From Azorhizobium oxalatiphilum (GTDB lineage Bacteria; Pseudomonadota; Alphaproteobacteria; Rhizobiales; Xanthobacteraceae), in the NCBI RefSeq assembly GCF_014635325.1, contig NZ_BMCT01000001.1, positions 1,765,743 through 1,829,742 on the forward strand: a DNA stretch of 64,000 nt, written 5' to 3'. The notes under the pieces are model-generated. The model was not told where the DNA came from. It saw only the letters and a list, made by a program, of their open reading frames with translations, and ran no database searches. Every line of letters starts with the position of its first letter. The first letter of the stretch is position 1. This document shows, piece after piece, positions 16,794-25,925 of the stretch. Both the position numbers and the translations under genes were made by a program.

Positions 16794-19115
16794 TCAGGCG
16801 CCCTTGGGCCGAAAGGCCAGCACCGCGCCGCCGCTCTCCAAGTCCTTGGTCGCCGTGTCCACGGCTAGGCTCAGCGTTTCCTGATCGAACGGCTTGGTGA
16901 GGCGCGGCAGATCGGGGTAGGCCCCGGCGGGCCAGTCGGCATAGCCGGTGGCAAGGATCAGGGGCTGGCCGGGCTGGTCCGCCCAGATCTTCTCCGCCAG
17001 TTGCAAGCCGGTCATGCCGGGCATCACCTGATCGGTGATGACGAGATCGCAACCGCGCCCTTCCTGCAGGATCTTCAGCGCTTCTGGACCGGAGCGGGCG
17101 GCGAGCACCGTATGGCCGAGATCCTCCAGCATGGCGCTGGTGTTCTCCAGCACCAGCACGTCGTCGTCCACCACCAGAATGCGCCGCGCTGCCGCCGTTT
17201 CCGGCCGCGTGGGCCGTTGGGCTTCGGGGATAAGCGCGACGGACCCCGTGGCAGCAGCTTCCGTCACCGGCAGCCAGATCTCCGCCGTGGTGCCCTGACC
17301 CAGCTGGCTGATGAGCACGAGGCGGCCACGGGACTGGGCGGCGAGGCCGTGGACCATGGAGAGGCCGAGCCCCGTGCCCTTGCCTACGCCCTTGGTGGTG
17401 AAGAAGGGCTCCTGCGCCCGCGCCAGCGTCGCCGCGTCCATGCCTTGCCCCGTATCGGCGACGGACAGGCAGACGTAGCGCCCCTCCGGCAGGCGGGTGT
17501 CGCCGCCGCCGCTCTCCTCCCGCGCGGCGATGGTGATGTGGCCGCCCTGGGGCATGGCATCGCGGGCATTCACCGCCAGATTGAGCAAGGCGAGTTCAAG
17601 TTGGTTGCTGTCGGCCAGCACCCGAGGCACGCCGAGCGGGAAGCGGGTCTCGATGTGGATGCGCGGGCCGATGGAGCGTTTCAGCAGGTCGGCCATGCCA
17701 CGCACCAGATCTGGCAGGTCGATGGGTTCGGGCTTGAGATCCTGCCGGCGGGCGAAGGCGAGCATGCGCTGGGTGAGGGCCGCGCCCCGCTCGGCGCCCT
17801 GGATGGCGTTGTCGATCAGCTTGAGGATCTTGGGATCCTCGGGCACGCGGCGGCGCAGGAGTTCCAAACTGCCCAGCACGGCCATCAGCAGGTTGTTGAA
17901 ATCGTGTGCCACGCCGCCGGTGAGCTGACCCACGGCCTCCATCTTCTGGGCCTGCGCCAGCGCCTCGCGGGTCTTTTCCAGTGCGGCCTGGGTCTGCTTG
18001 CGCTCGGTGATGTCGCGCGTGACCTTGGCGAAGCCCAAAAGCTCGCCCTGTTCGTCGCGGATGGGGTCGATGACGACGCTGGCCCAGAAGCGGCTGCCGT
18101 CGCTCTTCACCCGCCAGCCCTCGTGCTCGAACTTGCCGTCGCGGGCGGCGGTTTCCAGTGCGCGGGATGGCACGCCGGCGGCAATGTCCTCGGGCGTGTA
18201 GAAGCGCGAGAAGTGGCTGCCCACCACCTCGTCGGTGGAATAGCCCTTGATGCGCTCCGCCCCGGCATTCCAGTTGGCGATGAAGCCGTCGCGGTCGAGC
18301 ATGAAGATGGCGTAGTCGGTGACGCTCTGCACCAGCAGGCGGAAGCGCTCCTCGCTCTCCTTCAGCGCTCGCGCTTCCCGCGCGGCGCGGTGCGCCAGAT
18401 GGCGGTCATAGCTGGCCGCCAGCAGGGCAAGAATGAGGATGAGGGCCGAGGTGGCCGTGACCCACAGCGCCAGCGGCGTCTGGCTGACACTGCCGTGGCT
18501 GGCGGCATGGGGCATGGGCGAGTCGAAGGTGAACACCGCCCCCTGCATGGCCGCATAATGCATGCCGGAGACGGCGAGCCCCATCACTACCGCCGCCAGC
18601 AGGCGCTGGTGCAGGCTGGTGCGCCGGAAGGCGAGCCACAGTGCTGCCGTGGCCGCCGCGATGGCGATGAGGATGGACACCACCACCCAGAAGAACTGGT
18701 GGTGCATGGTCGCGTCGAGCCGTATGGCGGCCATGCCCGTATAGTGCATGGCGGCGATGCCCAGCCCCATGGCGAGGCCGCTCAGCAGCAGGGTGGGCAT
18801 GTCGAGCCCGTGCCGGCTGGCGACGAAGAAGCCGAAGGCGGTGACGAGGATGGGCAGGATCAGCGACAGCAAGGTGAGCGAGAGATCGTAGCTCACCTCG
18901 ATGCCGTGCACGCTGAAGGCCAGCATGCCGACGAAATGCATGGCCCATATGCCGCCCCCCATGGCGACCGCTGCTGCCGCCAGCCAAACATGGCGGACCC
19001 AGGCCGTGGAGGCGCGGATGCGGGTGGCGAGGTCCAGCGCGGTGAAGGAGGCCAGCGCCGCGATCACCACCGACAGCAGGACCAGCATAGGATCGTGGGC
19101 GCCGGCATGCGTCAT
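16794..19115 (-). CDS. MHYT-PAS hybrid sensor histidine kinase with receiver domain
   Basis: A 773-residue membrane sensor. Residues 1-240 hold seven membrane helices with repeated MHYT signatures (MHFVGM, MHYTGM, MHYAAM), a domain proposed to sense a diatomic gas through bound metal. A PAS domain follows (SVTDYAIFMLDRDGFIANWN), then a HisKA helix with the phospho-acceptor in GGVAHDFNNLL, a HATPase domain (LNLAVNARDAMPQGG, GKGTGLGLSMV) and a C-terminal receiver (VVDDDVLV, phospho-acceptor aspartate in DLVITDQVMPG). No partner regulator gene is adjacent, so its output is unknown. The ATG at 19115 is preferred; one at 19139 is possible. It converges on fsr. Confidence 0.93.
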   Translation of the reverse strand: MTHAGAHDPMLVLLSVVIAALASFTALDLATRIRASTAWVRHVWLAAAAVAMGGGIWAMHFVGMLAFSVHGIEVSYDLSLTLLSLILPILVTAFGFFVASRHGLDMPTLLLSGLAMGLGIAAMHYTGMAAIRLDATMHHQFFWVVVSILIAIAAATAALWLAFRRTSLHQRLLAAVVMGLAVSGMHYAAMQGAVFTFDSPMPHAASHGSVSQTPLALWVTATSALILILALLAASYDRHLAHRAAREARALKESEERFRLLVQSVTDYAIFMLDRDGFIANWNAGAERIKGYSTDEVVGSHFSRFYTPEDIAAGVPSRALETAARDGKFEHEGWRVKSDGSRFWASVVIDPIRDEQGELLGFAKVTRDITERKQTQAALEKTREALAQAQKMEAVGQLTGGVAHDFNNLLMAVLGSLELLRRRVPEDPKILKLIDNAIQGAERGAALTQRMLAFARRQDLKPEPIDLPDLVRGMADLLKRSIGPRIHIETRFPLGVPRVLADSNQLELALLNLAVNARDAMPQGGHITIAAREESGGGDTRLPEGRYVCLSVADTGQGMDAATLARAQEPFFTTKGVGKGTGLGLSMVHGLAAQSRGRLVLISQLGQGTTAEIWLPVTEAAATGSVALIPEAQRPTRPETAAARRILVVDDDVLVLENTSAMLEDLGHTVLAARSGPEALKILQEGRGCDLVITDQVMPGMTGLQLAEKIWADQPGQPLILATGYADWPAGAYPDLPRLTKPFDQETLSLAVDTATKDLESGGAVLAFRPKGA

Positions 19116-19279
19116 GGGACGTTCCGTTGGCGGACGCATCGTCTGTCCGCAGGATCAGGGATGATCATACCTGAAATGGCGGTAGACGGAACCGGCCGGC
19201 GCGCCTTTGCGCAAGCTTGCGTGTCGCGGTGGTAAATGCGCAGATCCAATGCAAGCAAAGAAAAAAGGCCGGCAAAGAA

Positions 19280-19305
19280 AAAGGCCGGGCAGTTGCCCGG
19301 CCTTT
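19280..19305 (-). terminator. Rho-independent terminator of the RND operon
   Basis: A perfect 12-bp stem (AAAGGCCGGGCA / TGCCCGGCCTTT, two-base centre) lies 20 bases past the RND pump stop. Read on the minus strand it continues into CCTTTTTCTTTG, a proper T-tract. On the plus strand the tail is only CTTTCTT, so it may act weakly in both directions. Confidence 0.85.
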
Positions 19306-19324
19306 CTTCAGTTTGTTTGTGTCT

Positions 19325-22300
19325 TCACTCCGCCGGGGCGGGGGCGCCGTGGCTGCCGTGCGTCCCATGCGGCCCGTGGGGGCCGGGCTCCATGGGCTCG
19401 GTGTGCCCGTGGTGGACGAGCGGCCGGTTGCCGGCTAGGCGGCGCAGCAGCACGTAGAACACCGGCGTCAGGAAGATGCCGAAGATGGTGACGCCGATCA
19501 TTCCAGCGAACACCGCCACGCCCATGGCATGGCGCATCTCCGCACCGGCACCGGTCGAAGTGACCAGCGGCACCACGCCCATGATGAAGGCCAGTGAGGT
19601 CATGAGGATCGGCCGCAGGCGCAGGCGGCTGGCCTCGATGGCCGCTTCCACCGGCTTCATGCCGCCGAACTCCAGTTCGCGGGCGAACTCCACGATCAGG
19701 ATCGCGTTCTTCGCCGATAGGCCCACCAGCACGATGAGGCCGATCTGGGTGAAGACGTTGTTTTCACCGCCCGTGTACCAGACGCCGAACATCGCCGCGA
19801 GCAGGCCCATGGGCACGATCATGATGATCGCCAGCGGCAGGGTGAGGCTCTCATACTGCGCCGCCAGCACGAGGAAGACGAGCAGGATGGAGAGCGGGAA
19901 CACCAGGATGGCGGAGTTGCCGGCGATGATGTCCTGATAGGTCAGCTCGGTCCATTCGAAGCCGACGCCCTTGGGCAGGGTCTCGGCCGCGACGCGCTCC
20001 ACCGCCGCCTGCGCCTCGCCCGACGAATAGCCGGGCGCCGCGCCGCCGTTGATGTCGGCGGACAGGAAGCCGTTGTAGCGCATGGCCCGCTCCGGCCCGG
20101 CTGCCTGCCGTACCTTCAGCAGCGCCGCCAGCGGGATCATCTCGCCGCTGGAGGAGCGCACCTTCAGCTGGCCGATGTCGTCGGCCCGGGCGCGGTACTT
20201 CGCGTCCGCCTGCACCCGCACCGTGTAGGTACGGCCGAAGGCGTTGAAGTCGTTCACATAGGACGAGCCGAGATAGATCTGGAGCGTGTTGAACACGTCC
20301 GTCACCGCGACGCCGAGCTGGCGCGCCTTCACCCGGTCGATGTCGGCGAAGAGCTGCGGCACGTTCACCTGATAGGAGGAGAACAGGCCGGCCAGTTCCG
20401 GCGCCTGCATGGCCTTGGCCATGAACGCCTTGGTGGCCTGATCGAGGGCTTCGTAGCCGAGACCGGCGCGATCCTCGATCTGCAGCTTGAAGCCGCCGAT
20501 GGTGCCGAGGCCCTGCACGGGCGGCGGCGGGAACATGGCGATGATGGCGTCCTTCAGGCCCGCATACTGCATGTTCAGCTGCATGGCGATGGCCCCGCCC
20601 GCCAGCTCCGGCGTCTTGCGGTCCTCGAAGGGCTTCAGGCCCACGAAGACGATGCCGGAATTGGACGAGTTGGTGAAGCCGTTGATGGACAGGCCGGGGA
20701 AGGCGATGGCCGATTCCACGCCCGGCTGCTTCAGGGCGATGTCGCTCATCTGGCGGATCACCTCTTCCGTGCGGTCGAGGGTGGCGCCATCAGGCAACTG
20801 CGCGAAGCCCACCAGATACTGCTTGTCCTGCCCCGGCACGAAGCCGCCCGGCACCTGCTTGAACACGCCGACGGTGAGTGCCACCAGCACGATGTAGAGC
20901 CCGAACACCACCGCCTTGCGGGAGATCACCCGGCGCACGCCGTTGCCATAGGCGTCCGACGCGCGGCCGAAGAAGGAGTTGAAGCGACGGAAGAACCAGC
21001 CGAGCCCACTATCCATGAGACGGGTCAGACGATCCTTGGGCGCGTCATGTCCCTTCAGCAGCAGAGCGGCGAGGGCGGGCGAGAGCGTCAGCGAGTTGAA
21101 GGCCGAGATCACCGTCGAGATGGCGATGGTGAGCGCGAACTGCTTGTAGAACTGGCCTGTCAGGCCGGTGATGAAGGCCAGCGGCACGAACACCGCCACC
21201 AGCACGAGGGCGATGGCGATGATGGGGCCGGAGACCTCGCGCATGGCCTTGTAGGTGGCCTCGCGGGCGTTAAGCCCGGCCTCGATGTTGCGCTCCACAT
21301 TCTCCACCACGACGATGGCGTCATCGACCACGATGCCGATGGCCAGCACCAGGCCGAACAATGTCAGCGCGTTGATGGAGAAGCCGAACACGTACATGAC
21401 CGCGAACGTGCCGACGATGGACACCGGCACCGCCAGCAGCGGGATGATGGAGGCCCGCCACGTCTGCAGGAACAGGATGACCACCAGCACCACCAGCACG
21501 ATGGCTTCGAGCAGGGTGTGGATCACCGCGTCGATGGAGGCGCGCACGAACTGGGTGGTGTCATAGACGATCGAGTAGTCCACGCCCTCGGGCATGTTCT
21601 CCTTGATCTCGGCCATCGTCTTGCGAATGTTGTCCGCGATCTCGATGGCGTTGGAGCCCGGCGCCTGGAACACCGGCACCGCTACCGCCTGCTTGTTGTT
21701 CAGCAGCGAACGCAGCGAATAGTCGGCGGCGCCCATCTCGATGCGGGCCACGTCGCGCAGGCGGGTGATCTCGCCATTGGCGCCGGTCTTCACCACGATG
21801 TCGCCGAACTGCTCTTCGCTCTGGAGGCGGCCCTGCGCATTGACGGTGAGCTGGAGGTCCACGCCCGGCACGCCCGGCGAGGAGCCCACCACGCCGGCGG
21901 CGGCCTGTACGTTCTGAGCGTTGATCTCGGTGACGATGTCGCTGGCCGAGAGGCCGCGCTCGGCCACCTTCTGCGGATCCAGCCACACGCGCATGGAATA
22001 GTCGCCGGAGCCGAACAGCTGCACGTCGCCCACGCCCCTGATGCGGGCGAGACGGTCCTTCACGTTCAGCACCGCGTAATTGCGCAGATAGGCCATGTCG
22101 TAACGGCCGTTCGGCGACAGCAGATGCACCACGAGCATCAGGTCCGGCGAGGACTTGATCGTGGTGATGCCGAGACGGCGCACGTCCTCCGGCAGGCGGG
22201 GTTCGGCCTGCGAGACGCGGTTCTGCACCAGTTGCTGCGCCTTGTCCGGATCGGTGCCGAGGCGGAAGGTGACGGTGAGCGTCATCAGGCCATCGGTGGT

Positions 22301-22552
22301 GGCCTGGCTGGACATGTAGAGCATGCCCTCCACGCCATTGATCTGTTCTTCAATGGGCGTGGCGACGGTTTCGGCGATCACCTTGGGGCTGGCGCCGGGA
22401 TAGTTGGCGCGAACCACGATCTGGGGCGGCACCACCTCGGGATATTCCGAGATGGGCATCACCCGCAGGGCGATGAGGCCGGCGAGGAAGATGACGACGG
22501 AGATGACGGCCGCGAAGATCGGCCGGTCGATGAAGAATTTGGATAGGTTCAT
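19325..22552 (-). CDS. RND multidrug efflux permease, MexF/AcrB (HAE1) type
   Basis: A 1075-residue inner-membrane proton/drug antiporter. It opens with NLSKFFIDRPIFAAVISVVI; the proton-relay aspartates lie in GIVVDDAIVVVENVER, and the second-half helices are intact (LVGLSAKNAILIVEFARELE). Two large periplasmic loops follow the usual AcrB plan. The C-terminus is unusual: after LLRRLAGNRPLV it carries about 30 residues rich in His, Gly and Pro (HHGHTEPMEPGPHGPHG and then THGSHGAPAPAE). It is transcribed after the adaptor gene, 30 bases apart. No outer-membrane factor or local regulator is present, so it presumably uses a TolC-like partner encoded elsewhere. Confidence 0.95.
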   Translation of the reverse strand: MNLSKFFIDRPIFAAVISVVIFLAGLIALRVMPISEYPEVVPPQIVVRANYPGASPKVIAETVATPIEEQINGVEGMLYMSSQATTDGLMTLTVTFRLGTDPDKAQQLVQNRVSQAEPRLPEDVRRLGITTIKSSPDLMLVVHLLSPNGRYDMAYLRNYAVLNVKDRLARIRGVGDVQLFGSGDYSMRVWLDPQKVAERGLSASDIVTEINAQNVQAAAGVVGSSPGVPGVDLQLTVNAQGRLQSEEQFGDIVVKTGANGEITRLRDVARIEMGAADYSLRSLLNNKQAVAVPVFQAPGSNAIEIADNIRKTMAEIKENMPEGVDYSIVYDTTQFVRASIDAVIHTLLEAIVLVVLVVILFLQTWRASIIPLLAVPVSIVGTFAVMYVFGFSINALTLFGLVLAIGIVVDDAIVVVENVERNIEAGLNAREATYKAMREVSGPIIAIALVLVAVFVPLAFITGLTGQFYKQFALTIAISTVISAFNSLTLSPALAALLLKGHDAPKDRLTRLMDSGLGWFFRRFNSFFGRASDAYGNGVRRVISRKAVVFGLYIVLVALTVGVFKQVPGGFVPGQDKQYLVGFAQLPDGATLDRTEEVIRQMSDIALKQPGVESAIAFPGLSINGFTNSSNSGIVFVGLKPFEDRKTPELAGGAIAMQLNMQYAGLKDAIIAMFPPPPVQGLGTIGGFKLQIEDRAGLGYEALDQATKAFMAKAMQAPELAGLFSSYQVNVPQLFADIDRVKARQLGVAVTDVFNTLQIYLGSSYVNDFNAFGRTYTVRVQADAKYRARADDIGQLKVRSSSGEMIPLAALLKVRQAAGPERAMRYNGFLSADINGGAAPGYSSGEAQAAVERVAAETLPKGVGFEWTELTYQDIIAGNSAILVFPLSILLVFLVLAAQYESLTLPLAIIMIVPMGLLAAMFGVWYTGGENNVFTQIGLIVLVGLSAKNAILIVEFARELEFGGMKPVEAAIEASRLRLRPILMTSLAFIMGVVPLVTSTGAGAEMRHAMGVAVFAGMIGVTIFGIFLTPVFYVLLRRLAGNRPLVHHGHTEPMEPGPHGPHGTHGSHGAPAPAE

Positions 22553-22582
22553 GGCAGCCTCCGCCCGAGGGCCGGATTCAGA

Positions 22583-23800
22583 TCAGCGTTGCGCCACATC
22601 CGTCGAGCCCTTGGCAGGGCTGGCGGAGGCAACGTTCATGGGGACGATTTCGGGATTGACCAGCGCGCCGGGGCGCACCTTCTGCAAGCCGTTGACGATG
22701 ATGCGATCACCGTCCGCGAGGCCGGCGGTCACGATGCGCATGCCATCCAGCGAGGGACCGAGCGCCACTTCGCGATACGTGGCCTTGTTGTCCGCACCGA
22801 CCACATAGACGAACTTCTTGTTCTGGTCGGTGCCGACCGCACGCTCGCTGACCAGCAGCGTGGGGGCGGTCTTCGGCTGGCCCATGCGCAGGCGCACGAA
22901 CTGGCCGGGGATCAGATCGCCGGTAGGATTGTCGAACACGGCGCGCACGCGGATGGTGCCGCTGCGGGCGTCGATCTGGTTGTCGATCAACTGCATGTGG
23001 CCGCGCACAGGCGCTGCGTCATCTTCGGCGGTGATCATGTCCACCGGGATGCGGCGGATCTCAGCCTGCGTGCGCGGCACATGGCCGAGGCCCCGCAGCG
23101 CACGGAGCACCGACTGCTCGTCGGCGGAGAAGCCGGCGTAGATGGGATTGAGCGAGACCAGCGTGGTGAGGAGCGCGCTGGAGCCGCCGCCGGTCACGAG
23201 ATTGCCGGCGGTGATCTCGATTTTGCCCACGCGGCCGGATACCGGGGCGCGGACCTCGGTGTAGTCGAGATTGAGCTGGGCGGCGCGCAGGGCAGCCTGC
23301 GCGGCCTTCAGGTTGGCTTCAGCCGAACGGCTGGCATTCAGGCGTTCGTCCAGATCGCGCTGGGCCACGGTGCGGTTGTCGAACAGGCGCTGGCCGCGTT
23401 CGAGATCGCTCTTTGTGAGAGCGACCTGCGCCTCGGCGGCCACCACCTGCGCCTGCAGGCGGTCCACCTCGGCGGCGTAAGGGGCGGGGTCGATGGTGAC
23501 GAGCGAGTCGCCGGCCTTGACCAGTTCGCCTTCCTTGAAATGCACGTTCAGAATGGCGCCGGCCACGCGTGCGCGGACTTCCACCCGCTCGATGGCCTCC
23601 AGCCGGCCGGAGAACTCGTCATAGGGCGTGACATCGCGCGGCTGCACCACGGCGATGGACACCGGCACCGCCTGGGGAGCGGCGGCGGTCTGCGCCACCG
23701 CCGGACGGGTGAGCACCGGCGCAACAAGGGCGGCGCCGCCGGCAACGACAGACAAAGCGGTAGCGGCGCCCAAAAGGACGCGCAGGGACGTGCGGGGCAT
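22583..23800 (-). CDS. RND periplasmic adaptor protein, MexE/AcrA type
   Basis: A 405-residue membrane-fusion protein that links the RND permease to an outer-membrane channel. The order is: export signal (hydrophobic stretch with cleavage near AVAQ, no lipobox cysteine visible), lipoyl-like half (VEVRARVAGAILNVHFKEGE), alpha-helical hairpin (about 100-165), second lipoyl half (LDYTEVRAPVSGRVGKIEIT), then beta-barrel (TIRVRAVFDNPTGDLIPGQF) and membrane-proximal domains. The opening YDEFSGRLEAIE resembles MexE/OqxA adaptors. It is the first gene of the two-gene operon; a leader of about 150 bases separates it from the neighbouring hydrolase gene. Confidence 0.94.
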   Translation of the reverse strand: MPRTSLRVLLGAATALSVVAGGAALVAPVLTRPAVAQTAAAPQAVPVSIAVVQPRDVTPYDEFSGRLEAIERVEVRARVAGAILNVHFKEGELVKAGDSLVTIDPAPYAAEVDRLQAQVVAAEAQVALTKSDLERGQRLFDNRTVAQRDLDERLNASRSAEANLKAAQAALRAAQLNLDYTEVRAPVSGRVGKIEITAGNLVTGGGSSALLTTLVSLNPIYAGFSADEQSVLRALRGLGHVPRTQAEIRRIPVDMITAEDDAAPVRGHMQLIDNQIDARSGTIRVRAVFDNPTGDLIPGQFVRLRMGQPKTAPTLLVSERAVGTDQNKKFVYVVGADNKATYREVALGPSLDGMRIVTAGLADGDRIIVNGLQKVRPGALVNPEIVPMNVASASPAKGSTDVAQR

Positions 23801-23915
23801 GGGGAGGGCCTCCTCGGCCTACTTAACGGAACGCGACAGAGCAAACGGGGCCGTCGCCGCGCGCATGTGTTGCGTGCGGCTGGGCCGGTCTTTTCGCCAC
23901 TAGAAGAGGGCCTTC

Positions 23916-23942
23916 GCCGGTCGGATCAGCGATCCGACCGGC
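23916..23942 (-). terminator. Stem-loop downstream of the esterase-like gene
   Basis: A perfect 12-bp stem (GCCGGTCGGATC / GATCCGACCGGC) with loop AGC begins eight bases after the stop of the minus-strand hydrolase gene. No T-tract follows, so it is a 3'-end hairpin or weak terminator. It also lies upstream of the RND operon leader. Confidence 0.5.
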
Positions 23943-23949
23943 TCCGGCT

Positions 23950-24792
23950 CTAACCGGCCAGGGCGGAGGCCGGTGAAAACGTTGCGGGCGCGGCCATGAA
24001 GGCGGCGAACAGCTGCCTTATGGTCTCGATCCACCGGGCATCCCGTGGCCGCGACTCCGGCTCCGCGCCGGAAAGGGCTTCGGGCCATCCGGTGGGGCCG
24101 GGCTCCACATGCACGTGGGCGCCGGTTCCCGCTTCCTTCAGGCGCGCGACATAGGCCAGAGCCTCGTCGCGCATGGGGTCATCCTCGCTGGTGATCACCA
24201 GCGCCGGTGCGATCCCGCTGAGCCGGGATGCACCGAGCGGCGCCGCATAGGGATGGGACGCCTTGTCGGCCGAGCCGAGATAGGTGCGCCACCCCTCGGC
24301 CCATTTGCACCCCGCGGCGCCGGCCTCAGCGGCGCGCAGGGACTGCGTGCCGAGGCAGGCATCCAGCATGGGCGACAGCAATATCTGCCCCGAGAGGGGC
24401 GGATGCTGCTGGTCCCGCGAGACCAGAGCCAGAGCGGCGGCCAGATTGCCACCCGCTTCCGCCCCGGCCACGAACACGCGGGACTTTTTCGCGCCCCAGC
24501 GGGTCCGGTTCTCGAAAACCCATTCCAGCGCCCCATAGATGGCCTTCAGCCCATGGGGAAACGGTTGCTCGCAAGCCAGCGGATACTCGACCGACACCAC
24601 CGTCGCGCCGGCCTGTGCCAGCATGCAGGCGATGGTGAGGCCGCAATCCAGAGACCCGTCGACGAAGGTGCCCCCGTGCAGATGGAACGCGATGGGCGCT
24701 CCCTTGCGGGCGTCTGCGGACGGGTAGATCCGCAACCGCATGCCGGCGGCCGTGCCATCCGGAATGCTCACTTCGGTACGCACGGGTTTCAT
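23950..24792 (-). CDS. HSL-type alpha/beta hydrolase homologue lacking the nucleophile serine
   Basis: A 280-residue protein with the alpha/beta-hydrolase fold of the hormone-sensitive-lipase group. The oxyanion-hole motif HGG is present (residues 39-41, FHLHGGTF). The nucleophile elbow, normally G-D-S-A-G-G, reads G-A-E-A-G-G here (110-115), so glutamate 112 replaces the serine. The acid residue region EDDPMRDE (D205) is retained, but the usual histidine after the last strand is absent (EPGPTGWPEAL). It therefore should not be an ordinary esterase and may be a binding or regulatory pseudo-enzyme, or use another chemistry. The ATG at 24792 is preferred to a TTG at 24810. It is divergent from a LysR gene. 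Confidence 0.85.
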   Translation of the reverse strand: MKPVRTEVSIPDGTAAGMRLRIYPSADARKGAPIAFHLHGGTFVDGSLDCGLTIACMLAQAGATVVSVEYPLACEQPFPHGLKAIYGALEWVFENRTRWGAKKSRVFVAGAEAGGNLAAALALVSRDQQHPPLSGQILLSPMLDACLGTQSLRAAEAGAAGCKWAEGWRTYLGSADKASHPYAAPLGASRLSGIAPALVITSEDDPMRDEALAYVARLKEAGTGAHVHVEPGPTGWPEALSGAEPESRPRDARWIETIRQLFAAFMAAPATFSPASALAG

Positions 24793-24908
24793 GACGCTTA
24801 CCTTTCGCAATCTGCCCCGGCCCGTAGCATCGGCGGGCCGAACGGCTGTTGCGATGCGAGGAACTTAATTTGCTCGAACGGGGGAATAAATATGCTAGAT
24901 GTGATTAC

Positions 24909-24930
24909 ATTGTTTCTGTGAGGGAACAAT
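24909..24930. promoter_or_regulatory. LysR operator candidate in the divergent esterase-like/LysR region
   Basis: A near-perfect dyad (ATTGTTTC / GGAACAAT, one mismatch, 6-base spacer) lies 43 bases before the LysR start in a locally A+T-rich patch. Position and form suit a LysR site that controls both genes. Confidence 0.35.
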
Positions 24931-24972
24931 CTGCGCTTTTTCGACGCCCTCTGGTTTGGGGTGAGGTGGGAT

Positions 24973-25890
24973 ATGGATCAGTTTGCTGCAATGCGGTCTT
25001 TCATCGGCGTGGTGGAGACGGGCACCTTCAGCCGCGCCTCCACGGTGCTGCGGGTGCCCAAACCCACGCTGACCAAGCAGATCCAGACCCTGGAGGCGCA
25101 CCTGCGCACCAAGCTGCTGAATCGCACCACACGGCGCGTGACGGTGACGCCGGACGGGGCAGCTTATTATGAGCGCGCCGTGCGACTGATGGCCGATCTG
25201 GAGGAACTGGACAGCTCCATGGCAGTCTCGCAGGCCAAGCCGCAGGGGCGGCTGCGGGTGGATGTAAGCTCGACGCTCGCCACCCAGATCATCATTCCCG
25301 CCTTGCCGGATTTCCACGCCCGCTATCCTGACATCCTGATCGACCTCGGCGTATCCGATCAGGAGGTGGATCTCATGGCGGAGAATGTGGACTGCGTGGT
25401 GCGCGCCGGTCCTTTGTCGGATCTGTCGCTGGTGGCGCGGCGCATTGGCGAAATGCAGTTCGGAATTTATGCGACGCCGACCTACATCGCCCGGCACGGG
25501 GTGCCGACCCAGCCGCTGGATCTCACGCAAACCCATCATATCGTGGGCTATTTCAACCCGCGTCAGGGCCGGGCGATGGAGTTCCACTTCACCTCCGCCG
25601 GAGGCGAGCTCTGCCACGTGACGGGGCGCTACATTCTGGCGGTGAGCGACGGCAACGCCTACATCACCGCCGGCCTGAACCATCTGGGCGTGCTGCCCAT
25701 GCCGCGCTTCATGGCGAAACCCTATCTGGAGAGCGGCGTGCTGGTGGAGGTGCTGGCCGACTGGACCATGGCGCCGAAGCCGCTGCACGTGGTCTTCCCG
25801 CCCTCCCGCCACCTCAGTAACCGGCTGCGGGTGTTCGTGGACTGGATCTCCGAACTGATGGCCACACCCGAATTCGGCTTTCGGGGGTGA
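24973..25890 (+). CDS. LysR family transcriptional regulator (DsdC/AaeR-like group)
   Basis: A 305-residue regulator. The helix-turn-helix covers about residues 1-60 (MDQFAAMRSFIGVVETGTFS, then RVPKPTLTKQIQTLE and LLNRTTRRVTVT). The effector domain includes RLRVDVSSTLATQIIIPALP. It belongs to the large clade whose effector domain begins G-x-L-R-V and whose members often control a divergent dehydrogenase or transporter. The start at 24973 has GAGGTGGG just upstream; the four extra codons upstream are not needed. The probable target is the divergent esterase-like gene, 180 bases away. Confidence 0.92.
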   Translation: MDQFAAMRSFIGVVETGTFSRASTVLRVPKPTLTKQIQTLEAHLRTKLLNRTTRRVTVTPDGAAYYERAVRLMADLEELDSSMAVSQAKPQGRLRVDVSSTLATQIIIPALPDFHARYPDILIDLGVSDQEVDLMAENVDCVVRAGPLSDLSLVARRIGEMQFGIYATPTYIARHGVPTQPLDLTQTHHIVGYFNPRQGRAMEFHFTSAGGELCHVTGRYILAVSDGNAYITAGLNHLGVLPMPRFMAKPYLESGVLVEVLADWTMAPKPLHVVFPPSRHLSNRLRVFVDWISELMATPEFGFRG

Positions 25891-25925
25891 GCTGCGGTCA
25901 ATAGTCAGCTCGGATCATCGATTCC

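Noticed and set aside
21047-22546. Open frame of 499 codons opposite the RND pump
   Set aside because: Extremely rich in His, Asp and Gly, antisense to a strongly conserved transporter, with no ribosome site or family resemblance.
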